From assembly GCA_900547785.1 (NCBI GenBank), contig URIB01000001.1:175158-239157 (forward strand): a stretch of DNA of 64,000 nt, read 5' to 3'. Position numbers and translations under genes: made by a program. This document shows positions 26,290-34,792 of this stretch, one piece after another. The DNA is from an uncultured Dialister sp. (lineage in GTDB: Bacteria > Bacillota > Negativicutes > Veillonellales > Dialisteraceae). How positions within the stretch are numbered: the first letter of the stretch is position 1; every line of letters begins with the position of its first letter. Below the pieces are notes generated by a model that had not been told where the DNA came from, ran no database searches, and saw nothing but the letters and a program-made list of their open reading frames with translations.

Positions 26290-27561
26290 ATGAATGCATT
26301 TATGCAATTGGGCATAACAGACAGATTGTCACAACTTCTATATAAAGTGGGAATAAAAACACCGACAGCCATTCAACAGGCGGCAATCCCGGCCATTTTT
26401 AAAGGAAAAGATCTTGTGGGCCGCTCGGAAACAGGAACAGGAAAAACGTTGGCCTATTTGCTTCCCCTTATGCAAAGAATTCATGTAGAAACGGAAAATA
26501 CGCAAGTTCTTATCATGACGCCGACCAGAGAGCTGGCGAAGCAGGTATTTCAAGTTGCCGGCATATTTGCAAAAGAAATGAAGATAGATGTGACAGACGT
26601 AATCGGGGGACGCACTATCGAAAATCAGATACAAAAGCTGAAACGGGACCCCCACATGGTGATAGGAACTCCGGGGAGGCTGCTGGATCATTTAAGACGC
26701 CGCACGCTTGATGTCGCTAACGTTAAAGCAGTGGTACTTGATGAAGCCGATCAAATGTTGGCGGCAGGATTTAGAGAAGATATTGATGCCTTAATTGATG
26801 AAATGCCGAAAAAGCGGCAATTTCTGCTCTTCAGTGCAACGATGACGGAAGAGGCGAAAAAATTATCCCATAAGTACATGAAGTCGTCATTTAAAATTGA
26901 TGTGGCTGAAAAAGCGGTGGCATCTACCGTTGAGCAGCGGGTATATGAAACGACGAAGACAAGAAAACTTGCGCTGCTTATTCATCATCTCAACAGTATG
27001 AATCCCTATATGGCGCTCGTATTTTGTAACACCCGTGACGGAGCTCATGCATTAGCCGGAAAATTACAAGAAAATACAGATTTTATTGTGGATGAAATTC
27101 ATGGAGATATGACGCAAGGGCAGAGAAATCAGGTGATCCGGGAATTTGCAAAAGCAAAAATCCGGATTCTGGTAGCTTCCGATATTGCGGCCCGCGGTAT
27201 TGATGTAGAGGGGATTACCCATGTTTTCAACTATGATATTCCCCGGAATTTAGAATATTATATTCACCGTATAGGCAGAACGGGAAGAGCCGGAACCGAC
27301 GGCGTTTCCATTACTTATGCAACGCCGGAGGACGGAACTCTTTTGAGGCGGCTTGAGAAATCAATTCATGAAACGATTACGAAATATGATGAAAAAGGAA
27401 ATGTCCGGCGTGTTAGAAACAAAGGACAAAATAAGAAGAGCGTAGTTCCGGGCATGTATAAACCGACGAAGAAAAAAGAACATAAAGCACTCGGTCATAA
27501 AGGGATTAATATGCGTCAAAAAAGGAAGAAAGCGGATAAAAATACCATAAAAAAGAAATAG
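26290..27561 (+). CDS. DEAD-box ATP-dependent RNA helicase
   Basis: A DEAD-box RNA helicase likely acting in ribosome assembly or mRNA turnover. The 423-residue protein has the Q motif and IQQAAIP, SETGTGKT (motif I), PTRELA (Ia), TPGRLLD (Ib), LDEADQM (II), SATM (III), and the second RecA domain with ARGIDV and HRIGRTGRAG (V, VI). A short Lys/Arg-rich tail follows from about residue 370. The ATG at 26290 has AGGAGG 4 nt upstream; earlier in-frame starts would read through that site. A TATAAT box lies near 26250. Confidence 0.94.
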   Translation: MNAFMQLGITDRLSQLLYKVGIKTPTAIQQAAIPAIFKGKDLVGRSETGTGKTLAYLLPLMQRIHVETENTQVLIMTPTRELAKQVFQVAGIFAKEMKIDVTDVIGGRTIENQIQKLKRDPHMVIGTPGRLLDHLRRRTLDVANVKAVVLDEADQMLAAGFREDIDALIDEMPKKRQFLLFSATMTEEAKKLSHKYMKSSFKIDVAEKAVASTVEQRVYETTKTRKLALLIHHLNSMNPYMALVFCNTRDGAHALAGKLQENTDFIVDEIHGDMTQGQRNQVIREFAKAKIRILVASDIAARGIDVEGITHVFNYDIPRNLEYYIHRIGRTGRAGTDGVSITYATPEDGTLLRRLEKSIHETITKYDEKGNVRRVRNKGQNKKSVVPGMYKPTKKKEHKALGHKGINMRQKRKKADKNTIKKK

Positions 27562-27647
27562 TAAGCGTCCGGGAATAGGATAAAACGGAAGATTTGGATT
27601 TCTATATCCTGTATCCATGTGTATATGACAGAGGAAATTAAATAAGA

Positions 27648-27701
27648 TTGACAGCCCTGCCGATTCAGTTATAATACAATGTAATCGGCAGGGTTTTATT
27701 T
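27648..27701 (+). promoter_or_regulatory. Promoter overlapped by an 11-bp inverted repeat, upstream of an ECF S component
   Basis: TTGACA (27648-27653) and TATAAT (27670-27675) are spaced by 16 nt. CCCTGCCGATT (27655-27665), lying in the spacer, is perfectly repeated in inverse orientation as AATCGGCAGGG (27683-27693), so the repeat brackets the -10 box. TTTTATTT follows. It may be a repressor operator, or the DEAD-helicase terminator superimposed on the next promoter, or both. Confidence 0.6.
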
Positions 27702-27798
27702 GGATATGCCGGTATCGTTACGAGCCGGACTTTAGATAATCAGGCCGGGAATCATTAATTCGACTTGTATCCTTAGGGAATGAGAACGGAGGTTCATG

Positions 27799-28482
27799 AT
27801 GGAAAATCATGTGAGAGAAGAACAAAAGGAAAACCTTTCATTTGAAAGAGAGCGGATTGAACAAGAAAAGTCCTCAGCGGATGGCACAAAGAAAGGATTT
27901 ATGACTGTCAGAGAGTTGACCGTATCCGGTCTTTTGGCGGGCATTACCATCTTTTTGGGTCTTACCGGTTACGGATTTATTCCGCTCCTCTTTATGCATG
28001 CCACGATTTTGCATATCCCTACGATTATCGGTTCAGTGGTGGCGGGACCTAAGGTGGGAATGCTTGTCGGATTTTTATTCGGTCTCTTTTCTTTTATACA
28101 AACATTGCGGGCTCCGAGTCTTTTGATGCAGTTTATTCTCCAATACAGTGTCCTGTATGATGCGTTTATTTGTATCGTTCCGAGAATCTGCATCGGATTC
28201 ATTGCCTGTCTTGTATACCGGTATACGCCGGCGAAAGATTTTGTGAAAGTTGCTTTTGCGGCGGTGCTGGGTTCATTATCCAATACCATTTTATTTTTAG
28301 GTTCCATTTTTCTTTTGGTGGGAGTGCCTTACGCGGAAACTCATGAAATGTCAGTCTCCGGGTTTGCCTATTTATTGATGGGGATTGTGACAATGAATGG
28401 GATTCCGGAAGCGATTGTATCGGGAATTATTATCGTACCGATCGTTCTCATGTTGAAAAAATCCGGATGGAAAATAAAATAA
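27799..28482 (+). CDS. ECF transporter S component (substrate unknown)
   Basis: This 227-residue membrane protein looks like a substrate-binding S component of an energy-coupling factor vitamin transporter. After a charged hydrophilic N-terminus (about 1-35) come some six hydrophobic segments with the family pattern HIPTIIGSVVAGPKVGMLVGFLFGL. No ATPase or EcfT gene is adjacent, so it would rely on a shared ECF module located elsewhere. The ATG at 27799 is 6 nt from GGAGG; ATG 27796 is only 3 nt away. The substrate is unknown. The leader (27702-27798) contains a weak CGG..CCG hairpin but no riboswitch I could identify. Confidence 0.75.
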   Translation: MENHVREEQKENLSFERERIEQEKSSADGTKKGFMTVRELTVSGLLAGITIFLGLTGYGFIPLLFMHATILHIPTIIGSVVAGPKVGMLVGFLFGLFSFIQTLRAPSLLMQFILQYSVLYDAFICIVPRICIGFIACLVYRYTPAKDFVKVAFAAVLGSLSNTILFLGSIFLLVGVPYAETHEMSVSGFAYLLMGIVTMNGIPEAIVSGIIIVPIVLMLKKSGWKIK

Positions 28483-28532
28483 ACAATAAAAACGGACTGT
28501 TTCCGGAAAGAAACAGTCCGTTTTTATTGTTT
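28481..28532. terminator. Bidirectional terminator with 22-bp perfect stem
   Basis: Bases 28481-28502 and 28511-28532 are perfect reverse complements with an 8-nt loop. T-tracts on both strands serve the ECF S gene (+) and the DUF1858 gene (-). Confidence 0.95.
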
Positions 28533-28533
28533 G

Positions 28534-29490
28534 TCATTGATTCTCTTCGCCTCTCAAACGGGCGTTACATAGTTCTATGAAACTTTTAAAATCGACATCC
28601 GCCTCTTTGCATAATGTGCCGATCGGAGTCTTTATTTCTTTGGGCATCTGGATACTTGCGTTTTGGAAAATGGAAAGAAGCTGGGGATATAAAGTCAGGA
28701 TATCTTCCATAGGTGTTTCTTCGGTAAGAAGAGGTTTATTATATTTGTCGGCAATGTATTCATTCATTTCACCGATGATTTCAAAGACGTCCATGCCATG
28801 CGCCCGGGAGGCCTGCCAAAGGTTTTCATCATAAGAGATGAAGCAACCTACACAAGACATTCCGTATTCCATAAGAAACTCTCCCATTTCCGGATATACA
28901 TCAATGATTTGCATGACATTATTTTCAGGACGGATAAAATCGCCTTCCTTCAAAGTTGGAAAGTTGGAAGCATTCCAAGCGTCATTATAGGTATTTCCGG
29001 CGGTTTCAAAGTCATCGGGGGTGGTGTTTCCCAAGACATGATCGCGAAACGATTCATATCCGATGGAGGTAATAAATTCTTCGAGGGATTGCCCATTGGC
29101 ATTTTCCAAATAGTAGCGGCAAGCTTTCGTCATAATGGAAACGGCATCGGCGGGAAATTGGGCAAACGCAAAAAATGTTTTTCTACCCGTATAAATATCC
29201 CATCCGTCAGACATGCCTACCGCCCGGATGGGCAAACCTGTTGCGACGGTGCAGGTGAGAATGCAGGACGGCCACATGCCGAAAGCAAGAAGTCCGAGTT
29301 CGGTTAATGTATTTTCAACGCCGTCTTTTGGTATTCCCGAAATAACAGGCCGTGATTTGGAATCGAGAAGGAAAGAAGCGTTCAGCTTTTTTGCTACCGT
29401 TTCCATTCTTTCTTGCAAGTCTTTCCGGCCGTCTTCTATATCGGGGATAAAATCTATTTCAAAAGAAAAAGTCAGCTCGTTTATGGTCAT
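28534..29490 (-). CDS. DUF1858-domain protein with unknown N-terminal region
   Basis: The 318-residue product has a recognisable DUF1858 (hybrid-cluster-associated redox disulfide) domain at about 188-247, with the YGMSCVGC motif carrying the CxxC pair at 213-216. A second, cysteine-less copy-like segment lies at about 256-312 (PQLLSIFQNASIQMP). The first 185 residues contain CILTC (76-80 region) and I do not recognise them. The ATG at 29490 has AAGGAG 7 nt upstream. A redox or metal-cofactor role is suggested only by the domain. It is monocistronic, converging on the ECF S gene. Confidence 0.65.
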   Translation of the reverse strand: MTINELTFSFEIDFIPDIEDGRKDLQERMETVAKKLNASFLLDSKSRPVISGIPKDGVENTLTELGLLAFGMWPSCILTCTVATGLPIRAVGMSDGWDIYTGRKTFFAFAQFPADAVSIMTKACRYYLENANGQSLEEFITSIGYESFRDHVLGNTTPDDFETAGNTYNDAWNASNFPTLKEGDFIRPENNVMQIIDVYPEMGEFLMEYGMSCVGCFISYDENLWQASRAHGMDVFEIIGEMNEYIADKYNKPLLTEETPMEDILTLYPQLLSIFQNASIQMPKEIKTPIGTLCKEADVDFKSFIELCNARLRGEENQ

Positions 29491-29690
29491 GATATACTCC
29501 TTCAGCACTCTGATTACATAATTATTGTAGCATATCGATACAAATCGAAGAAGAGTATAAAAAGACTATAGACGGACCGACCCATTATTTATTTTATGAA
29601 TGGACATAAAAATGGTAATATAAATGAATAAAAACGGTTTTATCGTTGAAATAGAAATGCAAAAGATATTATGGAGGAGAAAAAATATAA

Positions 29691-29717
29691 ATGGAAAGCA
29701 GAGTCGACCGGATATGA
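29691..29717 (+). other. Possible eight-codon leader ORF coupled to the carboxypeptidase start
   Basis: ATG at 29691 is well placed after GGAGGAG and reads M-E-S-R-V-D-R-I before a TGA whose bases overlap the ATG at 29714 (ATGA). It could deliver ribosomes to the carboxypeptidase start, which has no good site of its own. This is inferred only from spacing. Confidence 0.35.
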
Positions 29718-30718
29718 AACAAGAAGTGATGAATAAAAGGAAAAAGAAGAGAGGTTGTTTCCGATTTTTTATAACCGGTATTTTTTTTGTCGTTCTTTTT
29801 ATGAGTCTTGGTATAGGAGGACTTATATATATCACGCCTCCTCCGCCCAAGCCCCCCGTGCTTCCGAACCCTCCTGAAATTGGTGGCGTGGCCGCTTCTT
29901 TGCTGGATGCAAACAGAGGAGATCTGATTGCTGAAAAAGACGGGACATTAAAGATTTATCCGGCAAGTACGACTAAAATTTTGACAGCCATCATTGCTTT
30001 GGAAGAAGGAAAAGAAAAGTTGGGGGAGACTGCGGTGATTTCCCAACGGGCCATGGCACAAGAAGGAACGAATATAGGCTTACGTCCGGATATGCCGGTT
30101 TCACTTTATGAGCTTCTGTACGGAATGATGCTGGTTTCAGGAAATGATGCGGCCGTTTCGGTGGCGGAAACGGTAGGCGCTTCTTATGATCATTTTATAG
30201 AAATGATGAATGAGAAAGCTGTTGCCGTCGGCGCGCTCCATTCACATTTTACAAACGCGAACGGATTGACAGATCCGAGCCACTATACGACGGCCAATGA
30301 CATGGTGAAAATTGCGCAGTATGCCATGAGGAACCGGGACTTCAGAGATATTGTTTCAAAACAAAAGTATCCGATGAAATATCAAAACGGGATATTCCGG
30401 AACATAGAAAACAGAAATGAATTTTTAAGCAGCGGATATGAGGGCGCTAACGGAATCAAGACGGGAATGACGGAAGCGGCCGGAGATTGTCTGGTGGCAT
30501 CGGCGGAAAGAGACGGGCAGCTCATTATAGTGGCGGTTTACGATGATGAAAACCGGTGGGAAGATGTGCAGAAATGGCTTGATTACGGATTTGAGGCGGT
30601 AAAGGCATGGGAAGCCTACGAAAGGAAACTTAATGAAGAACCGGCCATTTATAAATTAGTCAATCAGACGCTGGGGAAGGAGCCGAAATGCGAAAAAGAA
30701 AAAAGACGGGATTATTAG
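29714..30718 (+). CDS. D-alanyl-D-alanine carboxypeptidase (peptidase S11, DacF/PBP5-like)
   Basis: A low-molecular-weight penicillin-binding protein that trims the terminal D-Ala of peptidoglycan stem peptides. The catalytic motifs are STTK (in PASTTKILTA), SGN (VSGNDAA) and KTG (GIKTGMT). The N-terminus is a single hydrophobic anchor after a Lys/Arg-rich stretch, then a proline-rich spacer (TPPPPKPP). The start is uncertain: ATG 29714 (334 residues) overlaps the stop of a short leader ORF; ATG 29729 is another option. The gene overlaps the following divIC gene by 31 nt. Confidence 0.9.
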   Translation: MKQEVMNKRKKKRGCFRFFITGIFFVVLFMSLGIGGLIYITPPPPKPPVLPNPPEIGGVAASLLDANRGDLIAEKDGTLKIYPASTTKILTAIIALEEGKEKLGETAVISQRAMAQEGTNIGLRPDMPVSLYELLYGMMLVSGNDAAVSVAETVGASYDHFIEMMNEKAVAVGALHSHFTNANGLTDPSHYTTANDMVKIAQYAMRNRDFRDIVSKQKYPMKYQNGIFRNIENRNEFLSSGYEGANGIKTGMTEAAGDCLVASAERDGQLIIVAVYDDENRWEDVQKWLDYGFEAVKAWEAYERKLNEEPAIYKLVNQTLGKEPKCEKEKRRDY

Positions 30719-30987
30719 CGTGGCTGAGCCGGAAATCGCCGGCCTTCCGGATATTTTTTGTGATTTGCACCTGCATCACCGTTTTGATTTTATGTCGGAA
30801 TTTATACAGCTTTTATCAAATTCAAAGACAGGAAACACAACTGTTGGAAGAACGAACGAAACTTTTGGAGGAAAAAGAACAACTGATGAAAAAAGCGGAT
30901 GACCTTAAAAATCCGCAGGTGATAGAAAAAAAAGCCAGAGAAGATTTAGGACTTGTGAAAGAAAATGAAGTTCCTTACATCAAATAG
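30688..30987 (+). CDS. divIC: Septum formation initiator DivIC/FtsB-like protein
   Basis: A bitopic division protein that bridges early and late divisome components. The 99 residues contain a basic cytoplasmic tail, one membrane segment (about 20-38), and an extracellular coiled coil rich in Glu, Leu and Lys. The family tail KKAREDLGLVKENE completes it. It begins 31 nt inside the end of the carboxypeptidase gene, with AAGGAG 6 nt before the ATG. The following yabR-like gene matches B. subtilis order. Confidence 0.93.
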   Translation: MRKRKKTGLLAWLSRKSPAFRIFFVICTCITVLILCRNLYSFYQIQRQETQLLEERTKLLEEKEQLMKKADDLKNPQVIEKKAREDLGLVKENEVPYIK

Positions 30988-31133
30988 CCGAGGGGACAGA
31001 TCCGGATAAAGAGTATTTTATTCCATGTAATTACGCTCAGTATACGCATAGAGAATTGTATTGCACATTGACAGGAAGTTTCGTATAATGACGTATATAT
31101 ATTTACAATTTCAGGGAGGGTGTTTATTTATTC

Positions 31134-31649
31134 ATGGCTGTTGAAGTCGGAAGTGTTGTAGAAGGGGTTGTCACAGGGGTGGCAAAGTTTGGCGTGTTTA
31201 TTGAACTCAGTGACAAAAAAGTGGGATTGGTACATATTTCAGAAGTGGCAAGTGAATATGTAAGTGATGTCAATGATTATCTTAAAATTCATGACAAAGT
31301 GAAAGTCAAAGTCCTGTCTGTGGATGACAAAGGAAAAATGGCTTTATCAATTAAGCAAGCACAAATGGGAGAGAACAAAGGACAGAAGAGAGAATCTTTC
31401 GGCAAAGAACGTTCTTTTGAACATGGTGCAGGGCGGAGTGACGGCCTTCGTGATTCGTTCGGCAATAAAGGCGGCAAACATACTTTTTTATCGAAAAGCA
31501 TGGGTTTTCGGAATGTCAATAAACCGGGCGGGGTGTCTTTTGAAGATAAACTCAGCCGGTTTTTAAAAGACAGTGACGAGCGGCTTCTTGATTTAAAAAG
31601 AAATGTGGAATCAAAACGTGGCGGACGGGGCGCAAAGCGATCCGATTAG
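31134..31649 (+). CDS. yabR: S1-domain RNA-binding protein (YabR-like)
   Basis: The 171-residue protein has a single S1 OB-fold domain at residues 1-75 (GSVVEGVVTGVAKFGVFIEL, GLVHISEVA, VKVLSVDDKGKMALSIK), then a low-complexity Gly/Lys/Arg tail. It is in the position of B. subtilis yabR, downstream of divIC. S1 proteins of this type bind RNA or ribosomes; the exact target is unknown. The ribosome site GGGAGGG is about 14 nt upstream of the ATG, unusually far. Confidence 0.9.
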   Translation: MAVEVGSVVEGVVTGVAKFGVFIELSDKKVGLVHISEVASEYVSDVNDYLKIHDKVKVKVLSVDDKGKMALSIKQAQMGENKGQKRESFGKERSFEHGAGRSDGLRDSFGNKGGKHTFLSKSMGFRNVNKPGGVSFEDKLSRFLKDSDERLLDLKRNVESKRGGRGAKRSD

Positions 31650-31773
31650 TGTTATGAAATTGCATAGGAAATAAAGACCGCTGTTCATTGAAATGAAAGG
31701 CGGTTTTGTTTATGTTAAAATGCAATTGAGCCTTTTGAAGAGTGTATCGACAACCGGAGGCAAGGAGGCTTGT

Positions 31774-32685
31774 ATGAAAAGAGCTGTTATTGATATAGGG
31801 ACAAATTCGGTTCGTCTGTTGGAAGCCGAAAAAACTGAAAATACGGATTGGAAAGTTTGTAAAAAAGAAATAAACAGTACCCGTTTGGGAGAGGGAATGA
31901 CTGATAACAGTAAGATTTCCGATGCGGCCAAAGAACGGACATTGCAAGCCATTCGTGAATTTTCGGATACGGCAAAATCGGACGGATATCAAAATATACA
32001 GGGATATGGAACATCTGTCATGAGAGAGGCGTCTAACGGAGCCGAGTTTGCCAATGAAATTGCGGAAGCGACAGGAGTTCCCGTTCGTATTCTTTCCGGT
32101 CGGGAAGAAGCGTTTTACAGTTATATCGGTGCGGTCGGTCAATCAAGAGTGATTACATCGGTTGTAGATATAGGCGGAGGGTCTACTGAAATATGCTTAG
32201 GGTTCGGAAATGACATAGGCATGCGTTACAGTTTTCGCATGGGAGCGGTTCGTTGTTCTCATTTATTTGACTCTACCTCACCTCGCGGAGTGGGGGAAAT
32301 AAAGAAGTACTGTTTTGAAATGTTACGGCATACAGATTTGATTAATGAGGTAAATGCCGTGAAAAACTGGATCATTGTAGGAGGAACCGCAACTACCATG
32401 GCTGCCGTTTTGCAAGAAATGGAAGTCTATGATTCCGGTAAAGTACAAGGATACACAATGGATCAAAAAACGGTAACCGGTCTTTTAGACCGATTATGCC
32501 GCATGACATATGATGAAAGATGTCATTTGCCGGGACTGAAACCGGAACGGGCAGATATTATTGTTGCCGGTGCTGTCATTTTAGATGCACTGATGGAATA
32601 TTTCGCGATTCCCGAAGTTCATGTAAGCGACAGAGATTTGAGTGAAGGCTTGCTGGATGCGGATATGGTTATGCCGAAAGATTAA
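31774..32685 (+). CDS. Ppx/GppA-family phosphatase, short form
   Basis: A 303-residue member of the exopolyphosphatase/guanosine pentaphosphatase family, with the complete ASKHA motif set: VIDIGTNSVRLLE, YGTSVMREASNG, LSGREEA, VVDIGGGSTEI and IVGGTATTMA. It lacks the C-terminal HD domain of the longer Ppx at 52-54 kb. Whether it hydrolyses polyphosphate or pppGpp cannot be told. The ATG at 31774 has AAGGAGG 5 nt upstream. It lies between yabR and tilS, a common Negativicute/Clostridial order, and its active site looks intact. Confidence 0.9.
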   Translation: MKRAVIDIGTNSVRLLEAEKTENTDWKVCKKEINSTRLGEGMTDNSKISDAAKERTLQAIREFSDTAKSDGYQNIQGYGTSVMREASNGAEFANEIAEATGVPVRILSGREEAFYSYIGAVGQSRVITSVVDIGGGSTEICLGFGNDIGMRYSFRMGAVRCSHLFDSTSPRGVGEIKKYCFEMLRHTDLINEVNAVKNWIIVGGTATTMAAVLQEMEVYDSGKVQGYTMDQKTVTGLLDRLCRMTYDERCHLPGLKPERADIIVAGAVILDALMEYFAIPEVHVSDRDLSEGLLDADMVMPKD

Positions 32686-32693
32686 TTGGCCAA

Positions 32694-34106
32694 ATGACAA
32701 ATCAAAAATCATTTATTGAAAAAATTATCACTTATGCAAAGAAGAATAAGCTTTGGAACAAAGGAGACAGGATACTGGCCGCCGTGTCCGGCGGACCGGA
32801 TTCGCTGGCTCTTTTGCTTGCTTTGCATCAAATGGCAGAGAAAGAGGAAATCACCGTAGGCTGCTGCTGCGTGAACCACCACTTAAGAGAAGCGGCGGGA
32901 AAAGAGGCGGATTTTGTCAAGGCAGTGTGCAGTGAGTTAAAAGTTGATTTTTTTTTAAAAGAGATTGACGTATATAAAAAAATTCAAACTGGCGGTTCTG
33001 TTGAAACGGCAGCAAGAGAACTCCGGTATGAAGCACTTCGTGAAGCTAAAAATGAAGGGAAATATGATAAAATCGCCATTGCCCATCACGGGAATGACCA
33101 GGTGGAAACCATTCTGTATCACATGATTAAAGGAAGCGGACTGACGGGCCTTTCGGGAATGAAAGAAAAAAATGGAGATTTGATACGGCCATTTCTAAGA
33201 GTCGGCAAACAGGAAATCTTGTCATTTTTAAAAATGTTTCCATATCAAGCGTGTCACGATGAAACCAATGATGTGCCGGATGCCGTGAGAAATAAAATCA
33301 GGCTGGAGCTGATACCGGCATTAAAGGAATATAACCCGGGCGTGGAGCAATCCATTTTACGGATGGGAAGTATTTTAAGGGAAGATGATCTGTTTTTAGA
33401 AGAAGAAACGAAAAACTTTATCAAAGAAAACGTGATTGCCGCGCAAGGAACATATATTTTTTCGGTTAAGCGTTTCTTGGATTTAAAATTGTCATTAAAA
33501 CGGAGAGTCCTGAGAGAAGTTTGCTTTCGTGTTTCAAAAAGAACCCCCGGGTTTGAGGGGGTAGAGAAGTTTATTCATCTCATTACATACGGAAAAACGG
33601 GACATATGTCATCATCATCCGGAAATATAATCCGGCTGGTTTACGGACAGGTACATATTCAAAAAGGAGATACCCATTACGGGCCCGAAAGAACCGGAAT
33701 AAGCAGCTCCATTGATTTCACGGATATTCATTTGCCGAATACTGATATAATAAATAGCATATCCGGCACGAAAGAAAAGTGGATTATGCGGATTGACGAA
33801 TATGCTTGCCGGCCTGAAAAAATATTTCGCAATCAATTGCTTCTTGATGGGGAACGAGTGGGCCGCCTTGTCCTGCGGAATAAAAAAGAGGGCGATATCT
33901 TTTCGCCTCGGGGAGCAGAGGGATCCAAGAAGCTGACACGGGTCATGCAGGACCTGCATATTCCTTCAATGAAAAGAAAAAATTGGCCGCTTGTAGCGGA
34001 CGAAAACCACATATATTGGATTTCTTTTTTAAGAGGAAGTCGTTTCGGAAATCCAAGCGAAACCACTCGAAAGTACTTGCTCATCACACTGGAAAGGACG
34101 CCGTAA
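32694..34106 (+). CDS. tilS: tRNA(Ile)-lysidine synthase
   Basis: TilS converts C34 of the CAU anticodon tRNA-Ile to lysidine so that it reads AUA. The 470-residue protein has the PP-loop motif SGGPDSLALL near residue 30, followed by HHLR and AHHGNDQVET stretches, the substrate-binding domains, and a C-terminal domain ending with the SRFGNPSETTRKYL region. It starts 8 nt after the ppx stop; the ribosome site is weak. The tilS-hpt-ftsH order is conserved in Firmicutes. Confidence 0.96.
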   Translation: MTNQKSFIEKIITYAKKNKLWNKGDRILAAVSGGPDSLALLLALHQMAEKEEITVGCCCVNHHLREAAGKEADFVKAVCSELKVDFFLKEIDVYKKIQTGGSVETAARELRYEALREAKNEGKYDKIAIAHHGNDQVETILYHMIKGSGLTGLSGMKEKNGDLIRPFLRVGKQEILSFLKMFPYQACHDETNDVPDAVRNKIRLELIPALKEYNPGVEQSILRMGSILREDDLFLEEETKNFIKENVIAAQGTYIFSVKRFLDLKLSLKRRVLREVCFRVSKRTPGFEGVEKFIHLITYGKTGHMSSSSGNIIRLVYGQVHIQKGDTHYGPERTGISSSIDFTDIHLPNTDIINSISGTKEKWIMRIDEYACRPEKIFRNQLLLDGERVGRLVLRNKKEGDIFSPRGAEGSKKLTRVMQDLHIPSMKRKNWPLVADENHIYWISFLRGSRFGNPSETTRKYLLITLERTP

Positions 34107-34110
34107 GAAA

Positions 34111-34662
34111 ATGAAAAATTTGGAAAGAGACATTGATAAAGTATTGATTACCCAATCTATGCTTACCCATCGTATCCGTGAACTGGGGAAGGAAATAACA
34201 AAAGATTATGGCGGGAAAGACGTTGTCCTTGTAGGGATACTGAAAGGGGCGATGCCTTTTCTCTGTGACTTGATGCGTGAAATTGATTTGCCTTTATCTT
34301 TGGACACCATGTGCATTTCCAGTTATGGCAATGATACCGTTTCTTCAGGAAAGGTAAACATAAAAAAAGATTTAGATAAAGACGTACAGGGAAAAAATGT
34401 CATTATAGTGGAAGACATTGTAGATACGGGAATAACGCTTTCTTTATTGGTATCTCTACTGAAAGAAAGAGGGGCGGATTCCGTGGAAATTGCTGTTTGT
34501 TTGAATAAGAAGGAAAGACGGCAAAAGGAAGTTCCCTTAAAGTATATAGGGTTTGATGTACCTGATGAATTTATTGTGGGATATGGATGCGACTATGCAG
34601 AAAAATACAGAAATCTTCCTGATGTCTGCACATTGAAAAGCTCTGTTTATACTGATGTGTAA
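34111..34662 (+). CDS. hpt: Hypoxanthine phosphoribosyltransferase
   Basis: Purine salvage enzyme making IMP (and GMP) from free base and PRPP. The 183-residue product has the PRPP-binding motif VIIVEDIVDTGITL, the VGILKGAMPF loop and the C-terminal DEFIVGYGCDY stretch. It starts 4 nt after tilS and is followed by a 130-nt gap before ftsH, in the order found in Bacillus. Confidence 0.96.
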   Translation: MKNLERDIDKVLITQSMLTHRIRELGKEITKDYGGKDVVLVGILKGAMPFLCDLMREIDLPLSLDTMCISSYGNDTVSSGKVNIKKDLDKDVQGKNVIIVEDIVDTGITLSLLVSLLKERGADSVEIAVCLNKKERRQKEVPLKYIGFDVPDEFIVGYGCDYAEKYRNLPDVCTLKSSVYTDV

Positions 34663-34792
34663 TTGGTTGGAGTCATAAAAACGGCGTGATGCTTGGCGGT
34701 GTGTCAAGTTGCTTAAATGAATAGGTCTATGATAAAATTAATCACTGGAACTGTAATATAAATTTACTCTGAACAAGAGAAGGAGGATCAGC

